In this document: positions 52,609 to 61,816 of the stretch, in pieces | Numbering within the stretch: position 1 is the first letter of the stretch | Layout of the letters: every line of letters begins with the position of its first letter | Source of the DNA: Pedobacter sp. PACM 27299 | Lineage (GTDB): Bacteria; Bacteroidota; Bacteroidia; Sphingobacteriales; Sphingobacteriaceae | Direction of reading: 5' to 3' | DNA length: 64,000 nucleotides | NCBI RefSeq assembly: GCF_001412655.1 | Contig: NZ_CP012996.1 | Span: forward strand, 4,402,001 to 4,466,000 | Notes under the pieces: generated by a model | What the model was told of the DNA's origin: nothing | The model's input: only the letters and a program-made list of their open reading frames with translations | Databases searched by the model: none | Position numbers and translations under genes: made by a program

Positions 52609-53664
52609 ATGAACGATCAAAGATTTACAGAATTGCTGAGTAAGAAGCTCTCGGATGAAATTTCCATGGAGGAACATAAAGAATTTGTGTCCATGATGGA
52701 AAATAATGCCGCTTATCAGCAGGAATATAAATCATTAAACCATTATTTTGAAGCTGAAGAGGCAATTGTCCAACCAGAAATGGCTCGTCTTTTTGAAAAG
52801 ATCAAAGGAAAAATAGAAATACCTGAACCTGTATCATACGGAAAAACAGCGCAGCTGCCCCTGCTGAAAACAGGAACCTGGTATCGCATTGCAGCGATTT
52901 TAGTCATCGGTATTTGTTCCTTTGCTGCTTATCAGTTTTTTACCAAAAGCAAACCTGATACGGCTTTGCTGGCGCTGGATTGGAAAACATTAAACACTCC
53001 CAGCCGTCTGACAGAAAAACTCGTACTTGCTGACGGCACTACGGTTACTTTAAACGCTGAAAGTCAACTCAAATACCCTGCGAAATTTACCGGAACCAGC
53101 AGAGAAGTATACCTGAGTGGTGAAGCATTTTTTGAAGTAAAGAAAGATGCGCAACATCCTTTTGTGATTCATACCGACAAAATGAGCATTAAGGTACTTG
53201 GTACTTCTTTTGATATTAAAGCTTATAAAAACGATCGTGAGTACAGCACCAGCCTCATTACTGGCGCTGTTCAAATTCAATTAAAAGACAAAAAAGGGCA
53301 GATCCTTCTGAAGCCATCAGAAAAGTTTAATCTTCATAATAAGCGCAGTGCTGAAGCAGATACGCTTGCCTATCATATCAGTGCTTTAAATTTACTGGAA
53401 GCCGGAGAAAATCCAGCTACCGCTTTTATGGAAACCTCCTGGTTGAGCCATAAGTTAATCTTTCAGGAAGAACCTTTCGAAGTACTGGCCAATACCCTAT
53501 CCAGATGGTATGGCATGAACATCATCTTCAAAAATGAAAAGCTGAAGGATGTTAAATTTACTGGCCTTTTTGAAAAAGAAACCTTAAATGAAGCTTTGAA
53601 AGCATTGCAATTGATTGAATTCTTTCAATATAAAATAGCAGACAAAACTGTTTATATTTACTAA
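52609..53664 (+). CDS. FecR-family anti-sigma factor
   Basis: The 351-residue protein has a cytoplasmic N-terminus (1-85), one membrane helix (91-110), the periplasmic FecR domain (about 126-220, with Leu-Ala-Asp-Gly-Thr-Thr-Val-Thr-Leu-Asn-Ala-Glu-Ser and Gly-Glu-Ala-Phe-Phe-Glu-Val), and a C-terminal DUF4974-like STN-related domain (about 270-350). It lies 38 bases past the sigma gene and before the SusC with an STN domain. It probably holds the sigma until the loaded SusC signals. Confidence 0.9.
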   Translation: MNDQRFTELLSKKLSDEISMEEHKEFVSMMENNAAYQQEYKSLNHYFEAEEAIVQPEMARLFEKIKGKIEIPEPVSYGKTAQLPLLKTGTWYRIAAILVIGICSFAAYQFFTKSKPDTALLALDWKTLNTPSRLTEKLVLADGTTVTLNAESQLKYPAKFTGTSREVYLSGEAFFEVKKDAQHPFVIHTDKMSIKVLGTSFDIKAYKNDREYSTSLITGAVQIQLKDKKGQILLKPSEKFNLHNKRSAEADTLAYHISALNLLEAGENPATAFMETSWLSHKLIFQEEPFEVLANTLSRWYGMNIIFKNEKLKDVKFTGLFEKETLNEALKALQLIEFFQYKIADKTVYIY

Positions 53665-53757
53665 TTTGGCCACCGGGGTATCGTCTGGCCATCCGCTAAA
53701 TCAATGGCGCTAATGATTTACGAATAAGGTCGGGATCAAAAAAAATATAAATTGAGC

Positions 53758-56700
53758 ATGAAATTATTAGGGTGGTTTGTCTTTGTTCTGCCATTGGCTA
53801 TCGCTATTAATGGCCATGCACAAGACGCCCCTGCTCAGGTCAGTTTAGAGCTAAAATCCGTAAACTTCAAAAAAGTGGTCACTGCAATTGAGCAGCAGAC
53901 AACCTATCATTTTGTATTTAGTGAGCGTAAAATACCGCTCAAGAAAATCAGCATTAGTGTTAAAAACGCTCCTATTTTAAAGGTACTCGATCAAATTTTA
54001 GCACAATCCAATTACACCTATCAATTACTGCCAAATCAACTGATCGTGATCCGCAGAAACGAAGCGGAAAACCAACTTAGAATGCTTACTGGAGAAGTTC
54101 GCAATGAGTCAGGACAAGCTCTGGCTGGCACTGCAGTAAAGGTATTAGGCACCAATTATGCAGCCATGACCAATAACAAAGGGCAATTTACCATCCCGGT
54201 CTTTAAAAAATCTATTCTTCAAGTTTCTCAGGTAGGGTACCAAAAAACAGCAGTCCCGGTAAAAGAAAATCCTGAGCTCCTGATCACTTTGTCGCCAAAA
54301 ATAAATGAACTGGAAGAAGTCGTGGTTACTGCGCTGGACATCAAAAAAGAAGAAAGAAAGATCGGTTATTCTATTTCCATTATTTCCGGTGAGTCCATCA
54401 GTAAAGCCAGAACTTCTAACGCCATATTGGCACTGGAAGGACAGGTATCAGGGCTCAATATTAATGGTGTATTTGGAGGAGCCTCATCCTCTGCTAAAAT
54501 CCTGCTTCGTGGAGCAGCCAGTATGAATGCTGGAAGCCCATTATTTGTAGTCAACGGTGTACCGATAGACAATACCCAGCGAGGTAGTGCGACTGAATAT
54601 GGCGGTGCAGATTATGGTGACGGCATCAGTAATATCAATCCAGATGACATAGAAACTATTACGGTATTAAAAGGTTCTGCCGCTTCGGCATTGTATGGTG
54701 CACGTGCCGCGAATGGCGTGATCATCATTACCATCAAAAGGGGATCAAAAAATGATACTGAAATTGAATACAACACGAATCTTTCTTTTGATAGTCCGAT
54801 CAACAATACAGACTTTCAATATGTGTACGGACAAGGCACACAAAACCGTCGGCCAAGCAATCTATCTTCGGCCATTGCTTCAGGTGCTTCCAGTTGGGGG
54901 GAGCGAATAGATGGCCTTCCTTTCCTCCAATTCGATGGAAAAACGTATCCTTACAGTCCTGTAAAAGACAATATCCAGGCTTTTTACCGAAAAGCAGCTG
55001 CCTTTACCAATACCCTCTCTTTCAGCAGAGGAAATGAAAAGAGCATGTATAGACTTTCCGCCTCTAATCTGGACCATCAGGCACTTTTGAAAAATGGGAA
55101 ACTCAATCGGAAAACCCTCAACCTATATACGGCTTACGAAATAAATAAGCAGCTCAGTCTCACACTTAATGCGAACTATATCTATGAGCAAAACAAAAAC
55201 CGATCATACCTGAGTGATGGGACATTGAACCCAAATTATGGCATTGCCAGCCTTGCTAGCACCGTAAACGAAGCCGCCCTTTCTCCTGGTTTTGATCCCA
55301 TTACCGGAAGAGAAACCAGCTGGAACAATGATGAATACAAGACGAATCCTTATTTTATGCTCAATAAACAGGAAGATTTGAGCACAAGGCACCGCTTGAT
55401 CAGTTCCAGTTCTATCAAATATAAATTTACCGATTGGCTCTATCTTCAAGGAAGATTTGGCTATGACATCAGTAAAGACAGGATCATTAGCATCATCCCT
55501 TATGGGGCCGGTTTCTCTATCAATGGGCAAGGTGGACTTAACGCTTATAAACGAACGCAAATCTCGGAGCTGAACAGCGACCTTTTGCTGGCTGCCAACA
55601 GAGATATTTTGAAAGACCTTAATCTGGATATTTCCATTGGGGCCAATTACCGCAATAGAAAAGGAGAACTTTCCGATGCCCGGGGAAACCAATTCATTAT
55701 CCCCTATCTTTATACGCCAGAGAATCTGGTGACTAAAGAAGATAGCTATTCGAAGGCAAAAATAGTGACTCAATCTGCCTATTACACCTTAGACCTGAAC
55801 TACAGGAAACTATTTAACCTCTCTACTACCGGTAGATATGATGTCTACTCGACCCTTCCCAGTAACAACAGAGGTATTTTTGTTCCAGGCATTTCCGGGA
55901 GTTTTATCTTCTCCGACCTCCTGCATGCCAAATCTCTGAATTATGGAAAAATCAGGGCCAGCTTTGCCAAAACTAGTGGAGAGCCGGCACAGCCTTACAT
56001 TACCCAAACTTATTACAATACAGACAACATCATCAATGGAATACCTGTCGGCAATTACCTCAGAGCACTGCCAAATTACAGTTTAAAGCCTTTTACTTTA
56101 GATGAATTTGAAACAGGATTAAACCTTCGATTCTTTAACAACAGATTAGATTTAGACCTTACCTGGTTTCACAGAACTACCCATAATGAGATTGTCAGCG
56201 CGGCACAATCGGTCACTACCGGCTGGACTTCAGCTTATGTAAACCTAGGGAAAACACAAAATATTGGTACAGAAATAAATATTCAAGGTGTGCCCATCCA
56301 ATCGGAACATTTTAACTGGAGAGCCGCTTTCAATTTTAGTCATATTTACAATATGCTGATTTCTATAGACGGCAGCAGCCAATATTCTTTAACTGGTACC
56401 TACCGTCCACTGAATGCAAATACGGCAATGGTAGTTGGGAAATCGATTACTCAAATCATGGCTTACGACTATCAACGAACACCTGAGGGAACAATCATCA
56501 TAGGTACTGACGGCATCCCCAAACGTGGGGAATTAAAACCTATGGGCAGTACCCTACCCAACATTTATGGCGGCTTTACCAACAGTTTTTCCTATAGAAA
56601 CTTCATCCTATCTTTCCTGGTAGACTTTAAATTCGGTCAAAAGATCTTATCCGCTACAGAAAACTATTCTTATGTGAATGGCTTTAATAAAGCGACCCTG

Positions 56701-57078
56701 ACTGGGAGAGAAAACGGGGTGATTGCAGCTGGTGTCCAGGAAGATGGCGACATCAATACGATTAACGTACCCGCCTACAACTATTACCCACAGCTTGCGA
56801 CTAACATCTCAGCGCTTTCCGTGTTAAACGGGAGTTTCATCAAGTTCAGACAGTTGATACTGGGTTATAGCCTCCCTCAGCGCAGCATTAAAAATACGCC
56901 TTTTCGAAACATCAGTATTGACTTTATCGGCAGAAACCTGTGGACTTTACTCAAATACACGAAAAACATAGACCCAGAATCGGAATTCTCCTCCAGTCTG
57001 AACTACGCAGGGATTGAAGGCGCTTCCTTACCCGCAACCAGAACTTTTGGCATCAACCTCAATTTTAAACTAAAATAA
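53758..57078 (+). CDS. SusC/RagA-type TonB-dependent transporter with STN signalling domain
   Basis: The ATG at 53758 is preferred to a TTG two codons earlier; 1106 residues. After a signal peptide comes an STN domain (about 28-100: Leu-Lys-Ser-Val-Asn-Phe-Lys-Lys-Val ... Tyr-Thr-Tyr-Gln-Leu-Leu), then a carboxypeptidase-D-like regulatory domain (about 110-185), the Glu-Glu-Val-Val-Val-Thr-Ala-Leu TonB box, plug and barrel. The STN domain contacts a FecR, here encoded just upstream. The substrate is probably a glycan, and it pairs with the frameshifted SusD 3 bases later. Confidence 0.93.
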   Translation: MKLLGWFVFVLPLAIAINGHAQDAPAQVSLELKSVNFKKVVTAIEQQTTYHFVFSERKIPLKKISISVKNAPILKVLDQILAQSNYTYQLLPNQLIVIRRNEAENQLRMLTGEVRNESGQALAGTAVKVLGTNYAAMTNNKGQFTIPVFKKSILQVSQVGYQKTAVPVKENPELLITLSPKINELEEVVVTALDIKKEERKIGYSISIISGESISKARTSNAILALEGQVSGLNINGVFGGASSSAKILLRGAASMNAGSPLFVVNGVPIDNTQRGSATEYGGADYGDGISNINPDDIETITVLKGSAASALYGARAANGVIIITIKRGSKNDTEIEYNTNLSFDSPINNTDFQYVYGQGTQNRRPSNLSSAIASGASSWGERIDGLPFLQFDGKTYPYSPVKDNIQAFYRKAAAFTNTLSFSRGNEKSMYRLSASNLDHQALLKNGKLNRKTLNLYTAYEINKQLSLTLNANYIYEQNKNRSYLSDGTLNPNYGIASLASTVNEAALSPGFDPITGRETSWNNDEYKTNPYFMLNKQEDLSTRHRLISSSSIKYKFTDWLYLQGRFGYDISKDRIISIIPYGAGFSINGQGGLNAYKRTQISELNSDLLLAANRDILKDLNLDISIGANYRNRKGELSDARGNQFIIPYLYTPENLVTKEDSYSKAKIVTQSAYYTLDLNYRKLFNLSTTGRYDVYSTLPSNNRGIFVPGISGSFIFSDLLHAKSLNYGKIRASFAKTSGEPAQPYITQTYYNTDNIINGIPVGNYLRALPNYSLKPFTLDEFETGLNLRFFNNRLDLDLTWFHRTTHNEIVSAAQSVTTGWTSAYVNLGKTQNIGTEINIQGVPIQSEHFNWRAAFNFSHIYNMLISIDGSSQYSLTGTYRPLNANTAMVVGKSITQIMAYDYQRTPEGTIIIGTDGIPKRGELKPMGSTLPNIYGGFTNSFSYRNFILSFLVDFKFGQKILSATENYSYVNGFNKATLTGRENGVIAAGVQEDGDINTINVPAYNYYPQLATNISALSVLNGSFIKFRQLILGYSLPQRSIKNTPFRNISIDFIGRNLWTLLKYTKNIDPESEFSSSLNYAGIEGASLPATRTFGINLNFKLK

Positions 57079-57081
57079 GAA

Positions 57082-58682
57082 ATGAAAAAGCAATATATCC
57101 TTTCGCTCGCTTTTTTAATCAGCATTCATTTTAGCTGCAGCAAGGCAGAATTGGACAAAATCAATACGGACCCTACCAAATCCACGGCTGAAGACTTCGA
57201 CCCCAACTCCCTGCTTTCCGGTGCACAACTTCGGTTTGCAAATAAAGGATATTATCAATTGCTTTATCCCAGCACCATGATGCAGCTCCTGGCCTCTACT
57301 TATTATTATTACAATAATGGAGATAAGTACATCAATGTAGCCAACTTCACTGATTATCAGGGACGAGTTTTTGAGGAAGGTTACGCCGAAGCCTCCAGTA
57401 TTCGGGAAATGCAAAGACTCGCTAATGAAAAGGATCCCGTTCAACATACTAATCTAGTGGCTATCGGCGACCTTATGTTTGTGCTGATCTTGCAAAGAAT
57501 TACAGATATGTATGGTGATGTCCCCTATAAGGATGCAGGAAAAGGACGTCTGGGCCTAAAATATCCGATTTATGACCGCCAGGAAGACATATACAGCGCT
57601 ATGTTAACTGATATTGAGCTTGCCATCAAACAGCTCAATCCTGACCTCCCTAAGCCTACTGCTGATATATTTTACAAAGGAGACTTAATCAAATGGCGTA
57701 AATTCGGATACAGTTTAATGCTTCGTGCAGCGATGAGACTCAGTAAAGTTGATCCGGAAAAAGCCAGATTATGGACAGAAAAAGCCGCTGCAGGCGGTAC
57801 TTTTACGGACATCAGCGACAATGCTTTCCTCCCTATGGATGCTTCCAGTTATAACAGTCAGAATGGGATTTCCCTTGCCTTGCGCACCCTCTCCGATTAC
57901 CGGGAAGTACGCTGGAGCAAAACCCTGATTGATCAGCTTAAAAAAACAAATGACCCCCGTTTAGGTGTGATTGCAGAGATCCCTACTGAAGGATTTGCCA
58001 ATAACAACAACCAAAATCTTGCTGGAAATAATAGTCCAGTACTACAAAATGGGATGCCCAACGGATATGACCTCAATGGTGGAACAACCGACATACAGCA
58101 TGCTTCAGGCTATCCTGGAGGTACAGGGAAAGAAAACGATTTTGCTCCTTTGGGAAAATATTCAAGGCCTAGAACATCCGTTTACCTGAAACTTGGCGGC
58201 CCTATATTTATCATGACTTATGCAGAAACAGAATTACTCCTTTCAGAAGCCGCATTAAGAGGTTGGGCAGTAAATGGAACTGCCGCTGCTCATTACCAGA
58301 ACGGGTTAAAAGGTGCTTTACTAGCTACGGCACAAATTGACACTCAGGCAACTATCCCTTCGGGGATATTGATGCTTATTTAAAGGCACAACCATTGGAT
58401 GAATCAACAAAAGAGAAAGCACTGGAAATGATCAATACTCAATATTGGATCAGTACAGGTACAATGTTTAACTTCATAGAATCCTGGTTCAACTGGAAAA
58501 GGTCCGGTTATCCGCTTCTTAGCCCGATCAATTACCCGGGTAATGTGACCAATGGCAGCATTCCCAGAAGAATGATTTACCTGTCTACTGAAATCTTAAA
58601 CAATACTGACCATTACAAAGCCGCTGTTTCCCGTTTATCCGGGGGTGATGTGCTGAGCTCAAGAGTGTGGTGGGACAAGTAA
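57082..58682 (+). pseudogene. SusD-like lipoprotein disrupted by a one-base frameshift
   Basis: A 433-residue first part has a lipobox His-Phe-Ser-Cys (C19), SusD-like_2 motifs (Asp-Met-Tyr-Gly-Asp-Val-Pro-Tyr) and ends early at TAA 58381-58383. From about 58366 another frame reads Asp-Ile-Asp-Ala-Tyr-Leu-Lys-Ala-Gln-Pro-Leu-Asp-Glu, and continues through Gln-Tyr-Trp-Ile-Ser-Thr-Gly-Thr and Asn-Trp-Lys-Arg-Ser-Gly-Tyr to Val-Trp-Trp-Asp-Lys, the normal SusD end. One extra G in the run at 58362-58365 would restore a protein of about 533 residues. It is either a recent mutation or a sequencing error. Confidence 0.85.
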
Positions 58683-59516
58683 AATACTGATTGGATAATG
58701 ATCTGATAACTGATCTGTCATCGCATCTTTTACAATAATGGGTTTCGTTGCATTTTTCTGTAAATCGGAAGAGATAAAAATATAATCGATTCTTTCTTTT
58801 GAAGCATCTGGAACCGGCCCAAAAACCAAGGTAGGGTAACTAAAATTGAAGCCTTTAGTTTTCATAGACCAGGTATCTATAAATCCTTTCTGAATAAGGT
58901 AGGCAGGGACCTCATAGTCGAGCTTACCATTAATGGCATTGCTCAGATTACTGCTGCTGTCACTTTTCAGCATTGGTGTTAAACGGTCATGGCGGTTATA
59001 GGACATGCTATCCGATGCCGAAAGGCTATTCATATCCCCCATAATCAGGATCTTTTTACTGATAGCCCAACGTTGCAGACTATCTGAAATTAGCGCCACT
59101 TCTTCCCTTCTTTTCTCATGTTTAAAAGGCGATAAATGAACAACCACAAAATTTAGGTCTTCAATTTTTGCCGTCATAAAGCCGTGATGCATCCCTTCAA
59201 TCACTCTTTTCACTTCAGTAATCGGGTATTTGGAAGAAATCCCTACAGAATATCCCTTTTCCTTGGCCAATGCCGTATAAGGATGTCCTATGGCTTCCCC
59301 CAAGCTTTTTAATTCTCCTGCAGTTATGTTCAGCAACTCCTGGTAGGCAATCACATCTGCCTGCTGAGCTTTTGCCCAGGTCACAAAACGTGCTTTACGG
59401 GCTGCCTCACTTTCAAAATAGTTGTACACGTTATAAGAAATGATTTTTAGTGCAGTTTGAGCCTGCAGGAGCTGTATAGCCAGCATAAAAAAAAGGAAAA
59501 GGGTAATTCGCTTCAT
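58659..59516 (-). CDS. Secreted endonuclease/exonuclease/phosphatase family protein
   Basis: The 285-residue protein has a signal peptide (about 1-19). EEP landmarks are Ile-Ile-Ser-Tyr-Asn-Val-Tyr-Asn (25-32), Tyr-Gln-Glu-Leu (58-61), His-Leu-Ser-Pro (about 127), Gly-Asp-Met-Asn (about 160), Arg-Ile-Asp-Tyr-Ile-Phe (about 242) and Ser-Asp-His-Tyr-Pro (about 271). The substrate may be DNA, a phospholipid or another phosphoester. Its first codons lie within the cysM terminator hairpin, and its 3' end overlaps the SusD remnant by 24 bases on the opposite strand. Confidence 0.85.
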   Translation of the reverse strand: MKRITLFLFFMLAIQLLQAQTALKIISYNVYNYFESEAARKARFVTWAKAQQADVIAYQELLNITAGELKSLGEAIGHPYTALAKEKGYSVGISSKYPITEVKRVIEGMHHGFMTAKIEDLNFVVVHLSPFKHEKRREEVALISDSLQRWAISKKILIMGDMNSLSASDSMSYNRHDRLTPMLKSDSSSNLSNAINGKLDYEVPAYLIQKGFIDTWSMKTKGFNFSYPTLVFGPVPDASKERIDYIFISSDLQKNATKPIIVKDAMTDQLSDHYPISILLVPPHS

Positions 59517-59561
59517 ATCGCCTAAATTAGGAGAATATATAGAGAATCACCCTTTTCCTTT
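59485..59561 (-). terminator. cysM terminator whose 3' arm is the start of the EEP gene
   Basis: On the minus strand a stem of 18 paired positions with one mismatch (59544-59561 with 59492-59509) begins after the cysM stop. The loop contains the ATG of the next gene. The 3' arm and T run are its codons for Thr-Leu-Phe-Leu-Phe-Phe. Confidence 0.7.
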
Positions 59562-59567
59562 AAAATT

Positions 59568-60440
59568 TTACCCAAACAGGTCGCTGCTTAAGTAACGGTC
59601 ACCTCTATCGCAGGCAATAAAAACGATCAATCCTGAGCTCAGCTCTTCTGCTAACCTTAGGGAACAGGCCAAAGCACCACCGCTGCTCATTCCAGCAAAT
59701 ATCCCTTCTACTTTCGCCATTTTTCTGGTCATTTCTGTGGCTTCTGCCTGAGATACATCCATTACACGATCTACCCGGGAAGCATCAAATATAGCTGGTA
59801 AATAAGCTGCCGGCCACCTGCGAATTCCAGGGATAGAAGATTCTTCTGTTGGCTGACAACCAACAATTTGTATCTCCGGGTTTTGCTCTTTTAAGAACAT
59901 TGAATTTCCCATAATACTGCCTGTAGTTCCCATTGAACTTACAAAATGAGTGATCTGCTGGTTGGTATCCCTCCAGATTTCCGGACCTGTAGTTTTATAA
60001 TGCGCCAGATAATTGTCTGGATTAGCAAATTGATTCAACAAATAGTAGCCTTCTTGTGCCCCCTTTTCTTCGGCATAATCCCTGCAAACCTCTATAGATT
60101 CTAACAAAGTTACTTTTGCACCATAGGCTTCCATAGTGAGCGTACGTTCCCTGGTGGAGTTTGATGGCATCACTAATTCAATTTCTACGTCAAAGATACT
60201 GGCAATCATAGCCAATGCGATTCCAGTATTTCCGCTCGTGGCTTCAATCAATTTAGTTCCTTTTTTGATGTCTCCACGTTCCATTGCAGAACGAATCATG
60301 TTCAAAGCGGCCCTATCCTTTACACTTCCTCCTGGATTATTTCCTTCTAATTTGGCAAAAATCTTCACATTCGGGTTGGAATGCAGTTTCTGAATCTCTA
60401 CTAGCGGGGTATTTCCTACAAATTCTATAATGTTTCCCAT
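59568..60440 (-). CDS. cysM: Cysteine synthase B
   Basis: The 290-residue PLP enzyme has Lys41 in Gly-Ser-Val-K-Asp-Arg as the Schiff-base residue, the phosphate-binding Thr-Ser-Gly-Asn-Thr-Gly (68-73) and Gly-Thr-Thr-Gly-Ser (about 172). Gly-Ile-Arg-Arg-Trp (about 208) is typical of CysM rather than CysK. It replaces the acetyl group of O-acetylserine with sulfide or thiosulfate to make cysteine. The gene follows cysE by 5 bases. Confidence 0.92.
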   Translation of the reverse strand: MGNIIEFVGNTPLVEIQKLHSNPNVKIFAKLEGNNPGGSVKDRAALNMIRSAMERGDIKKGTKLIEATSGNTGIALAMIASIFDVEIELVMPSNSTRERTLTMEAYGAKVTLLESIEVCRDYAEEKGAQEGYYLLNQFANPDNYLAHYKTTGPEIWRDTNQQITHFVSSMGTTGSIMGNSMFLKEQNPEIQIVGCQPTEESSIPGIRRWPAAYLPAIFDASRVDRVMDVSQAEATEMTRKMAKVEGIFAGMSSGGALACSLRLAEELSSGLIVFIACDRGDRYLSSDLFG

Positions 60441-60445
60441 AATGT

Positions 60446-61258
60446 TTAGTCTTTTTGTCTAGTCTCTATTACTTTTATGGAGGATTGATGGTAAACTGTG
60501 GAGTGCGAAGGCACGCTTTTAGTTAACCATACATTTCCACCGATGATGGAATTATCGCCGATAATGGTTTCTCCACCTAAAATCGTTGCCCCAGAATAAA
60601 TGATCACATCATCTTCAATGGTAGGGTGACGTTTGGTGTTTGCCATATATTTTTCAACGCTCAATGCGCCCAGGGTAACGCCCTGGTATAACTTCACATG
60701 GTTGCCAATCACCGTAGTTTCTCCGATTACAATTCCGGTTCCGTGGTCAATATATAAGTATTCCCCTATTTTAGCCCCAGGATGAATGTCAATTCCTGTT
60801 TGAGAATGCGCATATTCGGTCAGTATTCTTGGAATTAAAGGCACATCAGATAGCTGTAAAGCATGTGCTATGCGGTACATGGAAATCGCCAGAAAGCCCG
60901 GATAACTTCGAATGATTTCAAATTCACTTTTTGCTGCAGGATCTCCGCTTAAAATCGCCGAGATATCGGTATTCATTTTTCTGTATAATTCTGGGAGTTC
61001 CTTGAAGAAACTTTTAGAAATCAGTTCATTATTACAGTCTTTACAAGCTTTCGTGGAGTTTAACAATACAGTTAGCGCTAACTCCAGGGAGGCAAATTGA
61101 TGCTGAATCTCTTGCAGGGTATATTTTGGCGCAGTAGAACGCTCCGGGTACACCATATTCATCAGATTGGTAGCCCATGCGGCAATGACTTCATTCGAAG
61201 GCACCACTTCTACGCGGTTTTGTTTATTAAAAATATGAAGATAAAATTCTTCGCTCAT
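60446..61258 (-). CDS. cysE: Serine O-acetyltransferase
   Basis: The 270-residue protein has a helical N-terminal domain (1-150) and a left-handed beta-helix of hexapeptide repeats (about 160-255). It contains His-Pro-Gly-Ala-Lys-Ile-Gly, Tyr-Ile-Asp-His-Gly-Thr-Gly-Ile-Val-Ile-Gly-Glu (the catalytic Asp-His) and Val-Thr-Leu-Gly-Ala-Leu. It makes O-acetylserine for CysM, encoded 5 bases downstream, so the two genes are one operon for cysteine synthesis. Confidence 0.92.
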   Translation of the reverse strand: MSEEFYLHIFNKQNRVEVVPSNEVIAAWATNLMNMVYPERSTAPKYTLQEIQHQFASLELALTVLLNSTKACKDCNNELISKSFFKELPELYRKMNTDISAILSGDPAAKSEFEIIRSYPGFLAISMYRIAHALQLSDVPLIPRILTEYAHSQTGIDIHPGAKIGEYLYIDHGTGIVIGETTVIGNHVKLYQGVTLGALSVEKYMANTKRHPTIEDDVIIYSGATILGGETIIGDNSIIGGNVWLTKSVPSHSTVYHQSSIKVIETRQKD

Positions 61259-61431
61259 CTTAGATTTTATTACTGTTTTGTTTGAAATTGTAAAGGAATG
61301 AAAATTATTACAAATAAAAAGAGGAGATAACTGATTTTAAGAGAGAACCTGTCCTTATGACTTTAGGGTTAACAATATTTAAAGCTATATTCGCGTAGAA
61401 TCTATTCACATTAAAGCTATTTCCCTGAAAT

Positions 61432-61815
61432 ATGTCCGAAGCATTTGAAATACTATATTTCTTCAATACCCCTTTCAATTCCCTAGTCGAGATTAAACGA
61501 CGCAATTTTGATTCAGAAAGTGACCCTTCCAAGGTATTTTTCTGGATTCTTTACGAAAAAAAGACCCACAGAATCTATCCTTTACAATTTATTTCCATGA
61601 AGGATGAACATTTAGCCCAGGAACGCGTTTTTAAACAAGGAACTTTTTCTTTCAATGAGGAGGAAGGCACTTTATTAAACAGCAGTGATAAAGCAAAAAT
61701 GATCCTGAAAAGGATGCCAAATGCGACCATGACCAGATTATTGAAAATCAGGATTGAAGAGTTTTTGCTGACACTGGATAAACAAACAGAAAAACAATTA
61801 GAAAAACTACTGTAG
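61432..61815 (+). CDS. Hypothetical protein upstream of L,D-transpeptidase
   Basis: A 127-residue protein without signal peptide, with a beta-rich first half (Ile-Leu-Tyr-Phe-Phe-Asn-Thr-Pro, Val-Phe-Phe-Trp-Ile-Leu-Tyr-Glu) and a Lys/Glu-rich helical C-terminus. One base separates its stop from the L,D-transpeptidase start, so the two are cotranscribed and perhaps coupled. Family not recognised. Confidence 0.6.
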   Translation: MSEAFEILYFFNTPFNSLVEIKRRNFDSESDPSKVFFWILYEKKTHRIYPLQFISMKDEHLAQERVFKQGTFSFNEEEGTLLNSSDKAKMILKRMPNATMTRLLKIRIEEFLLTLDKQTEKQLEKLL

Positions 61816-61816
61816 T

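Noticed and set aside
55204..55773. 189-codon frame opposite the SusC gene
   Set aside because: Antisense to a clearly coding TonB-dependent transporter; composition reflects the other strand.
61308..61532. 74-codon minus-strand frame
   Set aside because: Overlaps the 5' part of the 61432-61815 gene, which has better coding character and operon context.
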